In this document: piece by piece, positions 18,897 through 25,642 of the stretch
Numbering within the stretch: position 1 is the first letter of the stretch
How the letters are laid out: each line of letters starts with the position of its first letter
DNA from: Elusimicrobiota bacterium
GTDB lineage: Bacteria; Elusimicrobiota; Elusimicrobia; FEN-1173
DNA length: 64,000 bases
Direction: 5' to 3'
Assembly (NCBI GenBank): GCA_016706425.1
Contig: JADJJR010000001.1
Coordinates: 930,001 to 994,000 of the forward strand
Made by a program: the position numbers and the translations under genes
Notes under the pieces: model-generated
Told to the model about the DNA's origin: nothing
The model's input: the letters and a program-made list of their open reading frames with translations, nothing else
The model's database searches: none

Positions 18897-20371
18897 GCGG
18901 GGTCGAATTTCGCCTGGGGGAGTTCACCTTCCTCGCCACCGAGGACCGCGGACTGCTTGAAGCCATCCACCGGTTGCGTTATCGGATTTACGTTGAGGAA
19001 TATGGGTTTGAAAAACCGGAGGACCACCCCGGCGGGCTTGAACGCGACCGTTTCGATCCCCACGCGGTGTCCATCGCCGCCCTGGACCGACGGGGCAACC
19101 TGGTGGGGACGGCCCGGTTGATCCACCATTGCCCTTTCCCGTTGCCGACTTTCGATCTGGCCGCGCCGGAATGGCGCGAACGGCATCGGACCGACCCCCA
19201 TTTGGTCGAATCGTCCCGGTTTGCCATGAGCCGCGATTTCCGTCTTTCGGCTTTGGACTTCAAAAGGGAAATGGCTTTTTTTCGAAGAAATTTGGGGGCC
19301 CCCTCGTCGGCCGGTCCGGCGCCCGCCCCCGCGTCGGGGGATCTCTCCGCCCGGGTTCTTATTTTCTTGGGTCTCAGCCACGCCACCATCGCCAGCGCCC
19401 GGGCGCTTGGCGCCAGCTGGCATTTGATGGCCGCCGAGCGGTCCCTTTGGATCCTCTTGAAAAGGAACGGCATGCGTTTCGAGCCCATCGGGCCGGAAGT
19501 CGAGTATCACGGCCGCCGCACGCCCTACGCGGGCCAAAACGAGGACATGTTCCAATCCACGCAAGCGGTCCAAACGCGGGTGGTGACTATGTTGGCCCGG
19601 GAATCCGGCGCGATTCCGGTGGGGGTGCAGGAGAAAGATTTGGCCGAAGCGGGCACGTTTCGGTTGGGGGGTCTTTCCTTCAACGTGGCGTCCACCCCGG
19701 GTTCGGTGGACCGGGTGTTCGTTTTGCGCCACCAGGCCTACGCGGAAGACTTTAAACTCATCCCGGCCGCCGCCCAGGCCGATGCGCGCGACCGCGATGC
19801 CCACGACGCCTGGTCGGTCCATGTCACGGCCGAGGACGGCGTGGGCCGCGTGGTCGGGACGGTCCGCCTCGTGCTCAACTCCCCGTTGGGTCTTCCCTGC
19901 CTGGAGAAAGCGGGGGCGGAGGAAAGAAATCGCCTTTTGTCGTCGAAAAAAGTGGCCGAATTGTCCCGGCTCGCGTTGGCGTCCCCCTACGGCCACGCTT
20001 TCGCCGACGTCCTCTCGTACCTGCTTTCGGTGCCTTTGATCCCTTCGGGCGCGGTGCGGCCCGGTCCCGGAGACCGCCGTCGCGGGGCCGTGATCACGCT
20101 GGGGTTGTTTCGAATGCTTTATCGCATCAGCAAAAAATTGCGCTTGTCGGGGTGGGTTTTGTTGGCCCACGGCGAGACGATCGCCCTTTTGGAGCGACAG
20201 GGGCTGCGACCCGAGTTGTTGGGCCCGGTGGACGAAACCAAAGACCACCGACAACCCGTCTTGTTGCGCCTGGGGGACCTCGAGGCCCACCTGACCGATT
20301 TTTCCCGAATCCGCTCCTTTTCGCGCGACGCCTCCTTTGGGGGAGGAAAACCCCGGAATTCCTTGTTTTAA
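18893..20371 (+). CDS. PEP-CTERM/exosortase-type acyltransferase, tandem-domain
   Basis: 492 residues made of two related AHL-synthase/GNAT-like domains. Domain 1 (about 1-225) has LRYRIYVEEYGFEKPEDHPG, RDRFDPHAVSIAAL, LVGTARLI and VESSRFAMSRD. Domain 2 (about 245-490) has LRHQAYAEDFKLIP, DAHDAWSVHVTA, VVGTVRLVLNSPLGLPCLE, AELSRLALASPYG and a final helix-rich LAHGETIALLERQGL. This matches the exosortase-system acyltransferase family, which resembles LuxI-type synthases and probably acylates an amine from acyl-ACP or acyl-CoA. No exosortase or PEP-CTERM substrate is encoded here. Its ATGA overlap with the E1-nitroreductase gene suggests the two products act in one pathway, perhaps making an N-acyl small molecule. 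Confidence 0.8.
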   Translation: MSGVEFRLGEFTFLATEDRGLLEAIHRLRYRIYVEEYGFEKPEDHPGGLERDRFDPHAVSIAALDRRGNLVGTARLIHHCPFPLPTFDLAAPEWRERHRTDPHLVESSRFAMSRDFRLSALDFKREMAFFRRNLGAPSSAGPAPAPASGDLSARVLIFLGLSHATIASARALGASWHLMAAERSLWILLKRNGMRFEPIGPEVEYHGRRTPYAGQNEDMFQSTQAVQTRVVTMLARESGAIPVGVQEKDLAEAGTFRLGGLSFNVASTPGSVDRVFVLRHQAYAEDFKLIPAAAQADARDRDAHDAWSVHVTAEDGVGRVVGTVRLVLNSPLGLPCLEKAGAEERNRLLSSKKVAELSRLALASPYGHAFADVLSYLLSVPLIPSGAVRPGPGDRRRGAVITLGLFRMLYRISKKLRLSGWVLLAHGETIALLERQGLRPELLGPVDETKDHRQPVLLRLGDLEAHLTDFSRIRSFSRDASFGGGKPRNSLF

Positions 20372-20380
20372 GGTTTTACC

Positions 20381-20409
20381 TTGTTTTGGGCTCTCCAGTG
20401 GAGTATAAT
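20381..20409 (+). promoter_or_regulatory. Promoter in front of the HIT gene
   Basis: TTGTTT (20381-20386), 17 bp, then a perfect TATAAT (20404-20409). The expected start site lies near 20416, leaving only about four bases before ATG 20420, so the transcript may be leaderless. Confidence 0.6.
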
Positions 20410-20419
20410 GGCCCCCGCG

Positions 20420-20761
20420 ATGGATTGTCTGTTCTGCCAAATAGCGGCCAAAACGATTCCTGCCCAGGTTGTTTTGGAAAACAACGAAATCATTGTTTTT
20501 AAAGATATCCACCCGCAAGCGCCCACGCATCTTTTGATTGTGCCGAAAAAACACGTGGCGCGCGTCTCGGAATTGACCGACGAGGACGACGGGCTTGTGG
20601 CGGCTGTGCATCGCGCCATTCGGGATTTGGCGAAAACCGTGGACCCCGAAAAAAAAGGGTTCCGGATCGTCGTCAACAACGGGTCCGCCGCCGGACAGGC
20701 GGTGGCCCATCTCCATTACCATTTCCTGGCCGGACGGCTTTTGAGCTGGCCGCCGGGTTAA
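20420..20761 (+). CDS. hinT: HIT-family nucleotide phosphoramidase/hydrolase (HinT-like)
   Basis: 113 residues. A small histidine-triad hydrolase acting on AMP-linked phosphoramidates. Features in order: MDCLFCQIAAKTIPAQVV with the usual zinc-type CxxC, FKDIHPQAPTHLLIVPKKHV, FRIVVNNGSAAGQAV and the triad HLHYHFLAGR (His-x-His-x-His). ATG at 20420 begins the conserved region; an in-frame ATG at 20408 overlaps the -10 hexamer and is unlikely. The gene stands alone after the acyltransferase and upstream of rpsU. Confidence 0.92.
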   Translation: MDCLFCQIAAKTIPAQVVLENNEIIVFKDIHPQAPTHLLIVPKKHVARVSELTDEDDGLVAAVHRAIRDLAKTVDPEKKGFRIVVNNGSAAGQAVAHLHYHFLAGRLLSWPPG

Positions 20762-20802
20762 GCGCGGAACTTTTCGGATTTTAAAACGTTATATTCACGA
20801 AG

Positions 20803-20839
20803 CCGGTCCCCAGACCGGTCGTGATCTTTTTTATTTTTT
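20803..20839 (+). terminator. Candidate terminator between hinT and rpsU
   Basis: CCGGTC (20803-20808) and GACCGG (20813-20818) form a perfect 6-bp stem with a 4-base loop. A T-rich run (TTTTTTATTTTTT) follows after seven bases at 20827-20839. The gap before the T-tract makes it imperfect, but the position after hinT fits. Confidence 0.4.
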
Positions 20840-20854
20840 CCGGTCGACCGGAAA
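20837..20854. promoter_or_regulatory. Perfect 18-bp palindrome abutting the rpsU ribosome site
   Basis: TTTCCGGTCGACCGGAAA (20837-20854) is a perfect palindrome directly followed by GGTGGT, the likely ribosome site of rpsU. As DNA it could be an operator; as RNA it forms a compact hairpin that could mask translation of rpsU. Its CCGGTC/GACCGG core repeats the stem at 20803-20818, so alternative pairing between the two is possible. Confidence 0.5.
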
Positions 20855-20869
20855 GGTGGTGTTGAGATC

Positions 20870-21070
20870 ATGGTTTTCGTCAAAGTGCGCGATGGGGAGT
20901 CCATCGAAGAGGCTCTCCGTCGCTTCAAACGCGAGTGCGAGCGGAACGGCATCATGCAGGAGATCCGCCGGCGGGAGTTCTACGAACCCCCGTCCGTGAA
21001 ACGCAAGCGCAAGCTGGCTGAATCCCGACGGAAAATGCGCCGACGTATGGCGCGCGCCAACCGCGGATAA
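20870..21070 (+). CDS. rpsU: 30S ribosomal protein S21
   Basis: 66 residues, typical bS21: VFVKVRDGESIEEALRRFKRECERNGIMQEIRRREFYEPPSVKRKRK and a very basic C-terminal tail that lies on 16S rRNA. ATG 20870 follows a GGTGG purine stretch and the palindrome at 20837-20854. It is the first gene of the macromolecular-synthesis operon rpsU-dnaG-rpoD. A -10-like TATATT at 20790 is the only promoter hint and lacks a clear -35. Confidence 0.96.
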   Translation: MVFVKVRDGESIEEALRRFKRECERNGIMQEIRRREFYEPPSVKRKRKLAESRRKMRRRMARANRG

Positions 21071-21087
21071 GTCTTGATGCCGGGGTC

Positions 21088-21112
21088 GCGCGGGCGGTTT
21101 GTCCGCCCGCGC
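21088..21112 (+). other. Strong hairpin between rpsU and dnaG
   Basis: GCGCGGGCGG (21088-21097) pairs perfectly with CCGCCCGCGC (21103-21112) around a 5-base loop, with no T-tract. In the E. coli macromolecular-synthesis operon a leaky terminator sits at this exact place and lowers dnaG relative to rpsU. A similar attenuating or RNA-stabilising role is inferred here. Confidence 0.6.
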
Positions 21113-21135
21113 GGCGCCCCGCGTCGAGGTCTCCC

Positions 21136-22953
21136 ATGGGCGTATCGCGAGACACGTTGGAACGGATCAAGGCCGCGCTCGACCCCCTGGAGGTCGTGCG
21201 GGAGGCCGTGCCCAGCCTCAAGCAGTCGGGCGTCCGGTGGAAGGGCAATTGCCCCTTTCACAACGAGCGGACCCCGTCGTTTTATTTTCAACCCGAAAAG
21301 GGTCTTTGGCATTGTTTCGGCGCCTGCCAGGAAGGCGGCGACATCCTCGCTTTCGTCATGAAGTTGGAGGGGTTGTCGTTCCCCGAGGCGCTTCGGGAAT
21401 TGGCCCATCGCACCGGCATCGTTCTGGATTGGGACAAAACGGACGACGCCGCCAGCCGCCGCGCCAAAGAGCGCGACGCGCTGTTGGGGTTGGTGGAAGA
21501 GGCGGCCGGTTTTTACCGCGACAGCCTGCGCGGATTGGCCGAGGCCGAGGTCGCCCGGCGCACGTTGGCCCAGCGCGGCGTCCGCCCGGAGACGGTGGAG
21601 CGCTTCCGCCTCGGGTACGCGCCCCGGCGCGAAGGGTTTTTGGACCGCGCTTTAAAGCGCGGCGTCGCCATCGAGTTGCTTTTGAAAGCGGGCTTGGCGG
21701 CCCGCTCGGACCGCACGGGTCGCTATCAAGACACCCTGTCCGGCCGTTTGATCTTTCCCATTCGGGACGCCTACGGCCAGGTGGTGGCTTTCGGCGGACG
21801 GGTTTTGGAAGAGGACGCGGGGCCCAAGTACATCAATTCGCCGGAAACCCCGGTCTACACGAAGGGGCGCCATCTCTACGGCCTCTACGAAGGGCGCACC
21901 GCCCTCCGGGACCGCGGCCAGGGGGTCGTGGTCGAGGGCTACATGGACGTCGTGGGGCTGCATCAGGCCGGCGTCGAACGCGCGGTCGCGCCCCTCGGCA
22001 CGGGGTTCACGGCCGAGCAGTCCAAGCTGTTGCGGCGTTACGCCCAGGAAGCGGTGATGTTGTTCGACCCGGACCCCGCCGGTCAACGCGCCAGTTGGCG
22101 GACGGCCGACGTGTTGCTCAAGGACGATGTGTTTGTCCGGGTGGCGCAGGTGCCCGACGGGTTGGACCCGGACGAGTACGTTCAGGCGAAGGGCGCCGCG
22201 GCCCTGGAAAAAATTTTGACCGACGCCCGGGACGTTGTCGATTTTTGGCTGGATTTGTTGGCCCCGTCGTTGAGCGGGTTCAGCGATTTGCACGGCCGGT
22301 TGCGGAAAGCCGAGGAGTTGTTGCGCTTCATTGGCGGCGTGCCCAACGAGGTGTTGCGGGAAGAGTGGGTCAAGCGCGCCGCCGCGCGGCTCGATTTGGA
22401 CGCCGCGGCGCTTAAGCGGGAAATGTTTCGTAAGGGCGAGCGCGGGCCCGGTCGGACGGAAACGCCGGCTTCGACGACGGCCGCCGAACGGCGACCGGCC
22501 GCACTCGCCCCGGCGATGCGCACCGCCGAAGAGGAACTTTTGCAGGTCTTGGGCGCGCACCCGGCGCTGTGGCCCCGGGCGGAAAAGGCCGACGGGTGGT
22601 TCGCCGACACGCGGTGTTTGGCGGTGTTTCGCCATTGGCGCGACCAGTGGAAGGCCGGCGACGCGGTGGAACCGGCCGCCGCCGTGGCCGTCCTGGGCGC
22701 AGCCGACGGGCCCTGGTTGACGGCCCTGTTGCTGGAAGGAAAACAATTTGAGGACCCGGGGGTTGCCCTGGATCGGGCCTTGGCGGGGCTGGAACGGCAG
22801 GCCACGCAGAGGGAAATGAAGGGGTTGGAGGGGGAGTTGCGCGCCCTGGCCCGGTCGGATCCGCGGTTTGGGGAAAAATTTGACAGGCATTTGACACTGA
22901 CCCGACGGTTGAAGGCGGCGACGCCCGAAACCCCGGGCCCAACGGAACGGTGA
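21136..22953 (+). CDS. dnaG: DNA primase DnaG
   Basis: 605 residues. Makes RNA primers at the replication fork. The zinc domain uses C39-x2-H42 and C60-x3-C64 (HCFGAC, with one more residue than the common HCFGC). The catalytic core has YINSPETPVYTKGRHLYGL, and the TOPRIM acids are E267 (VVVEGYMD), D311 and D313 (MLFDPDPAG). A C-terminal region of about 150 residues should bind the DnaB helicase. A GAGGT site lies about six bases before the ATG. It is the second gene of the rpsU-dnaG-rpoD operon, with one base between its stop and the rpoD start. Confidence 0.96.
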   Translation: MGVSRDTLERIKAALDPLEVVREAVPSLKQSGVRWKGNCPFHNERTPSFYFQPEKGLWHCFGACQEGGDILAFVMKLEGLSFPEALRELAHRTGIVLDWDKTDDAASRRAKERDALLGLVEEAAGFYRDSLRGLAEAEVARRTLAQRGVRPETVERFRLGYAPRREGFLDRALKRGVAIELLLKAGLAARSDRTGRYQDTLSGRLIFPIRDAYGQVVAFGGRVLEEDAGPKYINSPETPVYTKGRHLYGLYEGRTALRDRGQGVVVEGYMDVVGLHQAGVERAVAPLGTGFTAEQSKLLRRYAQEAVMLFDPDPAGQRASWRTADVLLKDDVFVRVAQVPDGLDPDEYVQAKGAAALEKILTDARDVVDFWLDLLAPSLSGFSDLHGRLRKAEELLRFIGGVPNEVLREEWVKRAAARLDLDAAALKREMFRKGERGPGRTETPASTTAAERRPAALAPAMRTAEEELLQVLGAHPALWPRAEKADGWFADTRCLAVFRHWRDQWKAGDAVEPAAAVAVLGAADGPWLTALLLEGKQFEDPGVALDRALAGLERQATQREMKGLEGELRALARSDPRFGEKFDRHLTLTRRLKAATPETPGPTER

Positions 22954-22954
22954 C

Positions 22955-24685
22955 ATGACCTTGGAACGACGCGAAACGCTAAATTACAAAGACGTGGTGC
23001 GGGGCCTCATCGAGCACGGCAAAGAGGCGGGGTTCCTGACGTACGAGGAAATCAGCCAAAAACTGCCGGAAACCAATTTCACCACCGACGAGCTCGACAC
23101 CCTCTTCGGCAAGCTCGAGGAGATGGGCATCGACGTCGTCGAACGCGGCGAAGACCACAGCCGTCCCAAGGCCGAAACCCACGAGGAAATGGGCGTCCCT
23201 GAGCTTGAGCTCGACACCCAAAATTCCATCCGCATGTACCTGTCCGAGATGGGCAAGGTGCCCCTCCTGACCCGCGAGCAGGAAGTCTCCCTTGCGCGCA
23301 ACATCAAGGAAAACGAGAAAGTCCTGAAGCTGGTGGTCCTTGAGTCGCCCATCACCCACCGGGAAATCCAGAACTGGGAACAGCTGCTTGAGGCCGACGA
23401 GATGACCCCCAAGGAGCTCATGCCCCGGGGCCGTCGCACGGCTTCCGAACTGTCGGGCATGCGCCGCCGCGTGAAAACGGTGGTCGAATACATCGAGCAG
23501 GCGGAACTCCGTATCGACAAGCTGAAGCACAAGCTGGAACAGAAAATGGCGGCCGAGAAGGCCGAGGCGCTGAAGGCCCAGGTCGAGAAAGAGCGCAAGG
23601 ACATCGTCGACCGCATCATCGGTCTGAACCTCAACCAGGAGAAAATTAAGCGCCTGGTGAACAAGATCAAAAACATCGGCCACAAAGTGCGGGAGTTTCA
23701 GGACGAAATCCACCGCTACGAAAAGCGCTTCAAGCTGCCGTACCCGGAGTTGAAGAAAATTTATCAGAAGGCCCTGGGCAAACAGATGCCCGCGGCCCAG
23801 TTTTTGCGCTTGACGGGTTACACCGTCAGCGGCATTGAGAGCACCATGCAGAACATCGAGGCCATCCAGGCTCGGTTGCTCCGCATGGGCCGCCTCCTGC
23901 CCATTCCCACCGACGAATTGTTGGTGCTCGACGCCCGCATCCGCCAGTTGGAAGAAGCGATTCTCAAAGACAAGCTCCAGCTGATCAAGGCCAACCTGCG
24001 CCTGGTGGTTTCCATCGCCAAAAAGCACGTGGGCTCCAACCTGGAACTGTCGGACCTCATTCAGGAGGGCGGCCTGGGGCTCATCAAAGCCGTCGAGAAA
24101 TTTGAATGGCGCCGGGGGTTCAAGTTCTCGACCTATGCCACCTGGTGGATCCGCCAAAGCATCAACCGCGCCATCGCCGACCAAGCCCGCACGATCCGGA
24201 TCCCCGTGCACATGAAGGAAGTGATTTCCAAGCTCACCAAGGTGGCGCGCAAGTTCCGCCAGGAAAACGGCCGCGACCCGTCGGTGGAAGAGTACGGCAA
24301 GGCCCTGCGCCTTTCGGCGGACAAAGTGCGCCAGGTGCTCAAGATCATGCAGGAGCCGATCTCCCTGACCACGCCGGTGGGCGAGGAGGAAGACTCGGTC
24401 CTCGAAGATTTTCTGGAGGACAAGGGCGACCTCTCCCCGGCCCACGCGGCCAACGACGCGTTGCGCTCTCAGGAAGTGGAGAAGGCGCTCGCGACCCTGA
24501 GCGACCGAGAGGCGGAGATCATCAAGCTGCGTTTCGGCATCGGCACCGGCTACCCCCGCACACTCGAAGAGCTCGGCCGTATTTTCAGCGTCACGCGCGA
24601 GCGTGTGCGGCAGATCGAGGCCAAGGCAATCCGCAAACTGCGTCACCCTTCGCGCAGCAAACTCCTTCGGGAATACGTGGAATGA
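22955..24685 (+). CDS. rpoD: Primary sigma factor RpoD (sigma70)
   Basis: 576 residues. Region 1.1 (YKDVVRGLIEHGKEAGFLTYEEI), region 1.2 (DTQNSIRMYLSEMGKVPLLTREQEV), a charged helical non-conserved region (about residues 125-310), region 2 (LRLVVSIAKKHV, LSDLIQEGGLGLIKAVEKFEWRRGFKFSTYATWWIRQ in pieces), region 3 and region 4 (TLEELGRIFSVTRERVRQIEAKAIRKLRH) are all in order. It directs RNA polymerase to -10/-35 promoters such as the TTGACA/TTATAC found before hrcA. It follows dnaG by one base, and its stop overlaps the next gene (ATGA). Confidence 0.97.
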   Translation: MTLERRETLNYKDVVRGLIEHGKEAGFLTYEEISQKLPETNFTTDELDTLFGKLEEMGIDVVERGEDHSRPKAETHEEMGVPELELDTQNSIRMYLSEMGKVPLLTREQEVSLARNIKENEKVLKLVVLESPITHREIQNWEQLLEADEMTPKELMPRGRRTASELSGMRRRVKTVVEYIEQAELRIDKLKHKLEQKMAAEKAEALKAQVEKERKDIVDRIIGLNLNQEKIKRLVNKIKNIGHKVREFQDEIHRYEKRFKLPYPELKKIYQKALGKQMPAAQFLRLTGYTVSGIESTMQNIEAIQARLLRMGRLLPIPTDELLVLDARIRQLEEAILKDKLQLIKANLRLVVSIAKKHVGSNLELSDLIQEGGLGLIKAVEKFEWRRGFKFSTYATWWIRQSINRAIADQARTIRIPVHMKEVISKLTKVARKFRQENGRDPSVEEYGKALRLSADKVRQVLKIMQEPISLTTPVGEEEDSVLEDFLEDKGDLSPAHAANDALRSQEVEKALATLSDREAEIIKLRFGIGTGYPRTLEELGRIFSVTRERVRQIEAKAIRKLRHPSRSKLLREYVE

Positions 24686-25377
24686 CTCCGCCCCCGCGCG
24701 CCCGAGCACGATCGTTTTTGGGCGGTGCGGCGGTGTTGGTTTTGGCCGGGGCGGCGTCGGCGGACGCGCTGTGGGGCCCCGGGGACGCGCTGGTTTTCGT
24801 CGCCGAAGATTTAGCCGCCAACGTTTTCTACCGTTCCCCCGGGGAGATTTTCCCGGAAGACGGTCCTCAGGACCGTTGGATGGGCCTTTACGGTGACCGG
24901 CTGGCCCGGGCCACCGTTGCCGTTCGCGACACCGAGCCTCCCGTGGACGACGGCTTCGCCCTCGACTCTTCCCCCGACCGCCCCGACCTGTTGCTCCGCA
25001 ACGTCCCACGTTTGCGTGCGGGACCCGTGGTCTCCGCGGGCCGCGACCAGGACCTCACGCCCGAATCCCCGCTTACGTATCAATTGGGAAAAAGGCTCTA
25101 CACGCTTGTTTTGGAAATCAACAACGAGGCCATGTCCGGACGACGCGTTGTGATCCGCGAGGGGGGGCGGGAGCAGATCCTTTTTGACGAATCGGAAGGG
25201 GATGAACCGCAATTTCGTGTGCATTGGGCCGGGGATTTGGACGGGGACGGACGCCTGGATTTGGTGGCGACCTTCGCCCGAAAATATTCGTCCCTCCCGC
25301 GCGCCCTGTGGTTGTCCGGCGCCGCCCGGCGCCGGGCGTTGGTCGGCGCGGTTGCCTCTTTCACGGTCGGTTGTTGA
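24682..25377 (+). CDS. Secreted protein with FG-GAP/Ca-binding-like motif
   Basis: 231 residues. An arginine-rich start and hydrophobic core (RARARSFLGGAAVLVLAGAASA|DA) form a signal peptide cut near residue 28. The mature part has no recognised domain except WAGDLDGDGRLDLVATF, the DxDGDGxxDL motif of FG-GAP/integrin-like calcium-binding repeats, in a single copy. The ATG overlaps the rpoD stop (ATGA), so it is cotranslated with the sigma factor, an odd partner for an exported protein. It ends just before a tRNA gene. Confidence 0.75.
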   Translation: MTPPPRARARSFLGGAAVLVLAGAASADALWGPGDALVFVAEDLAANVFYRSPGEIFPEDGPQDRWMGLYGDRLARATVAVRDTEPPVDDGFALDSSPDRPDLLLRNVPRLRAGPVVSAGRDQDLTPESPLTYQLGKRLYTLVLEINNEAMSGRRVVIREGGREQILFDESEGDEPQFRVHWAGDLDGDGRLDLVATFARKYSSLPRALWLSGAARRRALVGAVASFTVGC

Positions 25378-25383
25378 CCGGAC

Positions 25384-25456
25384 GGGCCCGTAGCTCAGGG
25401 GTTAGAGCGCCCCGCTCATAACGGGTTGGTCGGTGGTTCAAATCCACCCGGGCCCA
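25384..25456 (+). tRNA. tRNA with CAU anticodon (probably Ile2, else Met)
   Basis: A 73-nt cloverleaf: acceptor GGGCCCG/CGGGCCC with discriminator A (25456), D stem GCTC/GAGC, anticodon loop CTCATAA with CAT at 25417-25419, T arm GGTGG-TTCAAAT-CCACC. The anticodon stem has one C-T mismatch at its base. CCA is not encoded. A CAU anticodon fits elongator Met or lysidine-modified Ile2. The GGG-type acceptor end and the TTGGTCG variable loop resemble bacterial Ile2 more, but identity needs a covariance-model check. Confidence 0.88.
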
Positions 25457-25631
25457 AATATTTAACCCTGCCACTTCATTCCCGACGGTAATTTAAGGGA
25501 AAACCCCTCCGTTACAACTTCTTCGCATCTCCGTTTCAAATAATTTTCATCGACTTTACATGGTTTTTACCAATCCTTTACAGGAATTTAAGGGTTCTCC
25601 CCTTACAATGTGAGTACCAGAATCCACGCCC

Positions 25632-25638
25632 AAGGGGG
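25632..25638 (+). promoter_or_regulatory. Ribosome binding site of the giant gene
   Basis: AAGGGGGG lies four to five bases before ATG 25643 and decides this start over the in-frame upstream codon at 25610. The 25457-25631 region is AT-richer than its surroundings, with TTTACA hexamers at 25555 and 25577 and TACAAT at 25604, but no pair with ideal spacing. Confidence 0.5.
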
Positions 25639-25642
25639 GCTT

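Noticed and set aside
18893..20371. Reading the acyltransferase as evidence for a complete exosortase/PEP-CTERM system
   Set aside because: No exosortase, PEP-CTERM tail or exopolysaccharide gene was found in the window, so only the family resemblance is claimed.
25384..25456. tRNA gene as an integration site, with the giant gene as part of an integrated element
   Set aside because: No integrase, no repeat of the tRNA 3' end downstream within the window, and no base-composition break at the tRNA.
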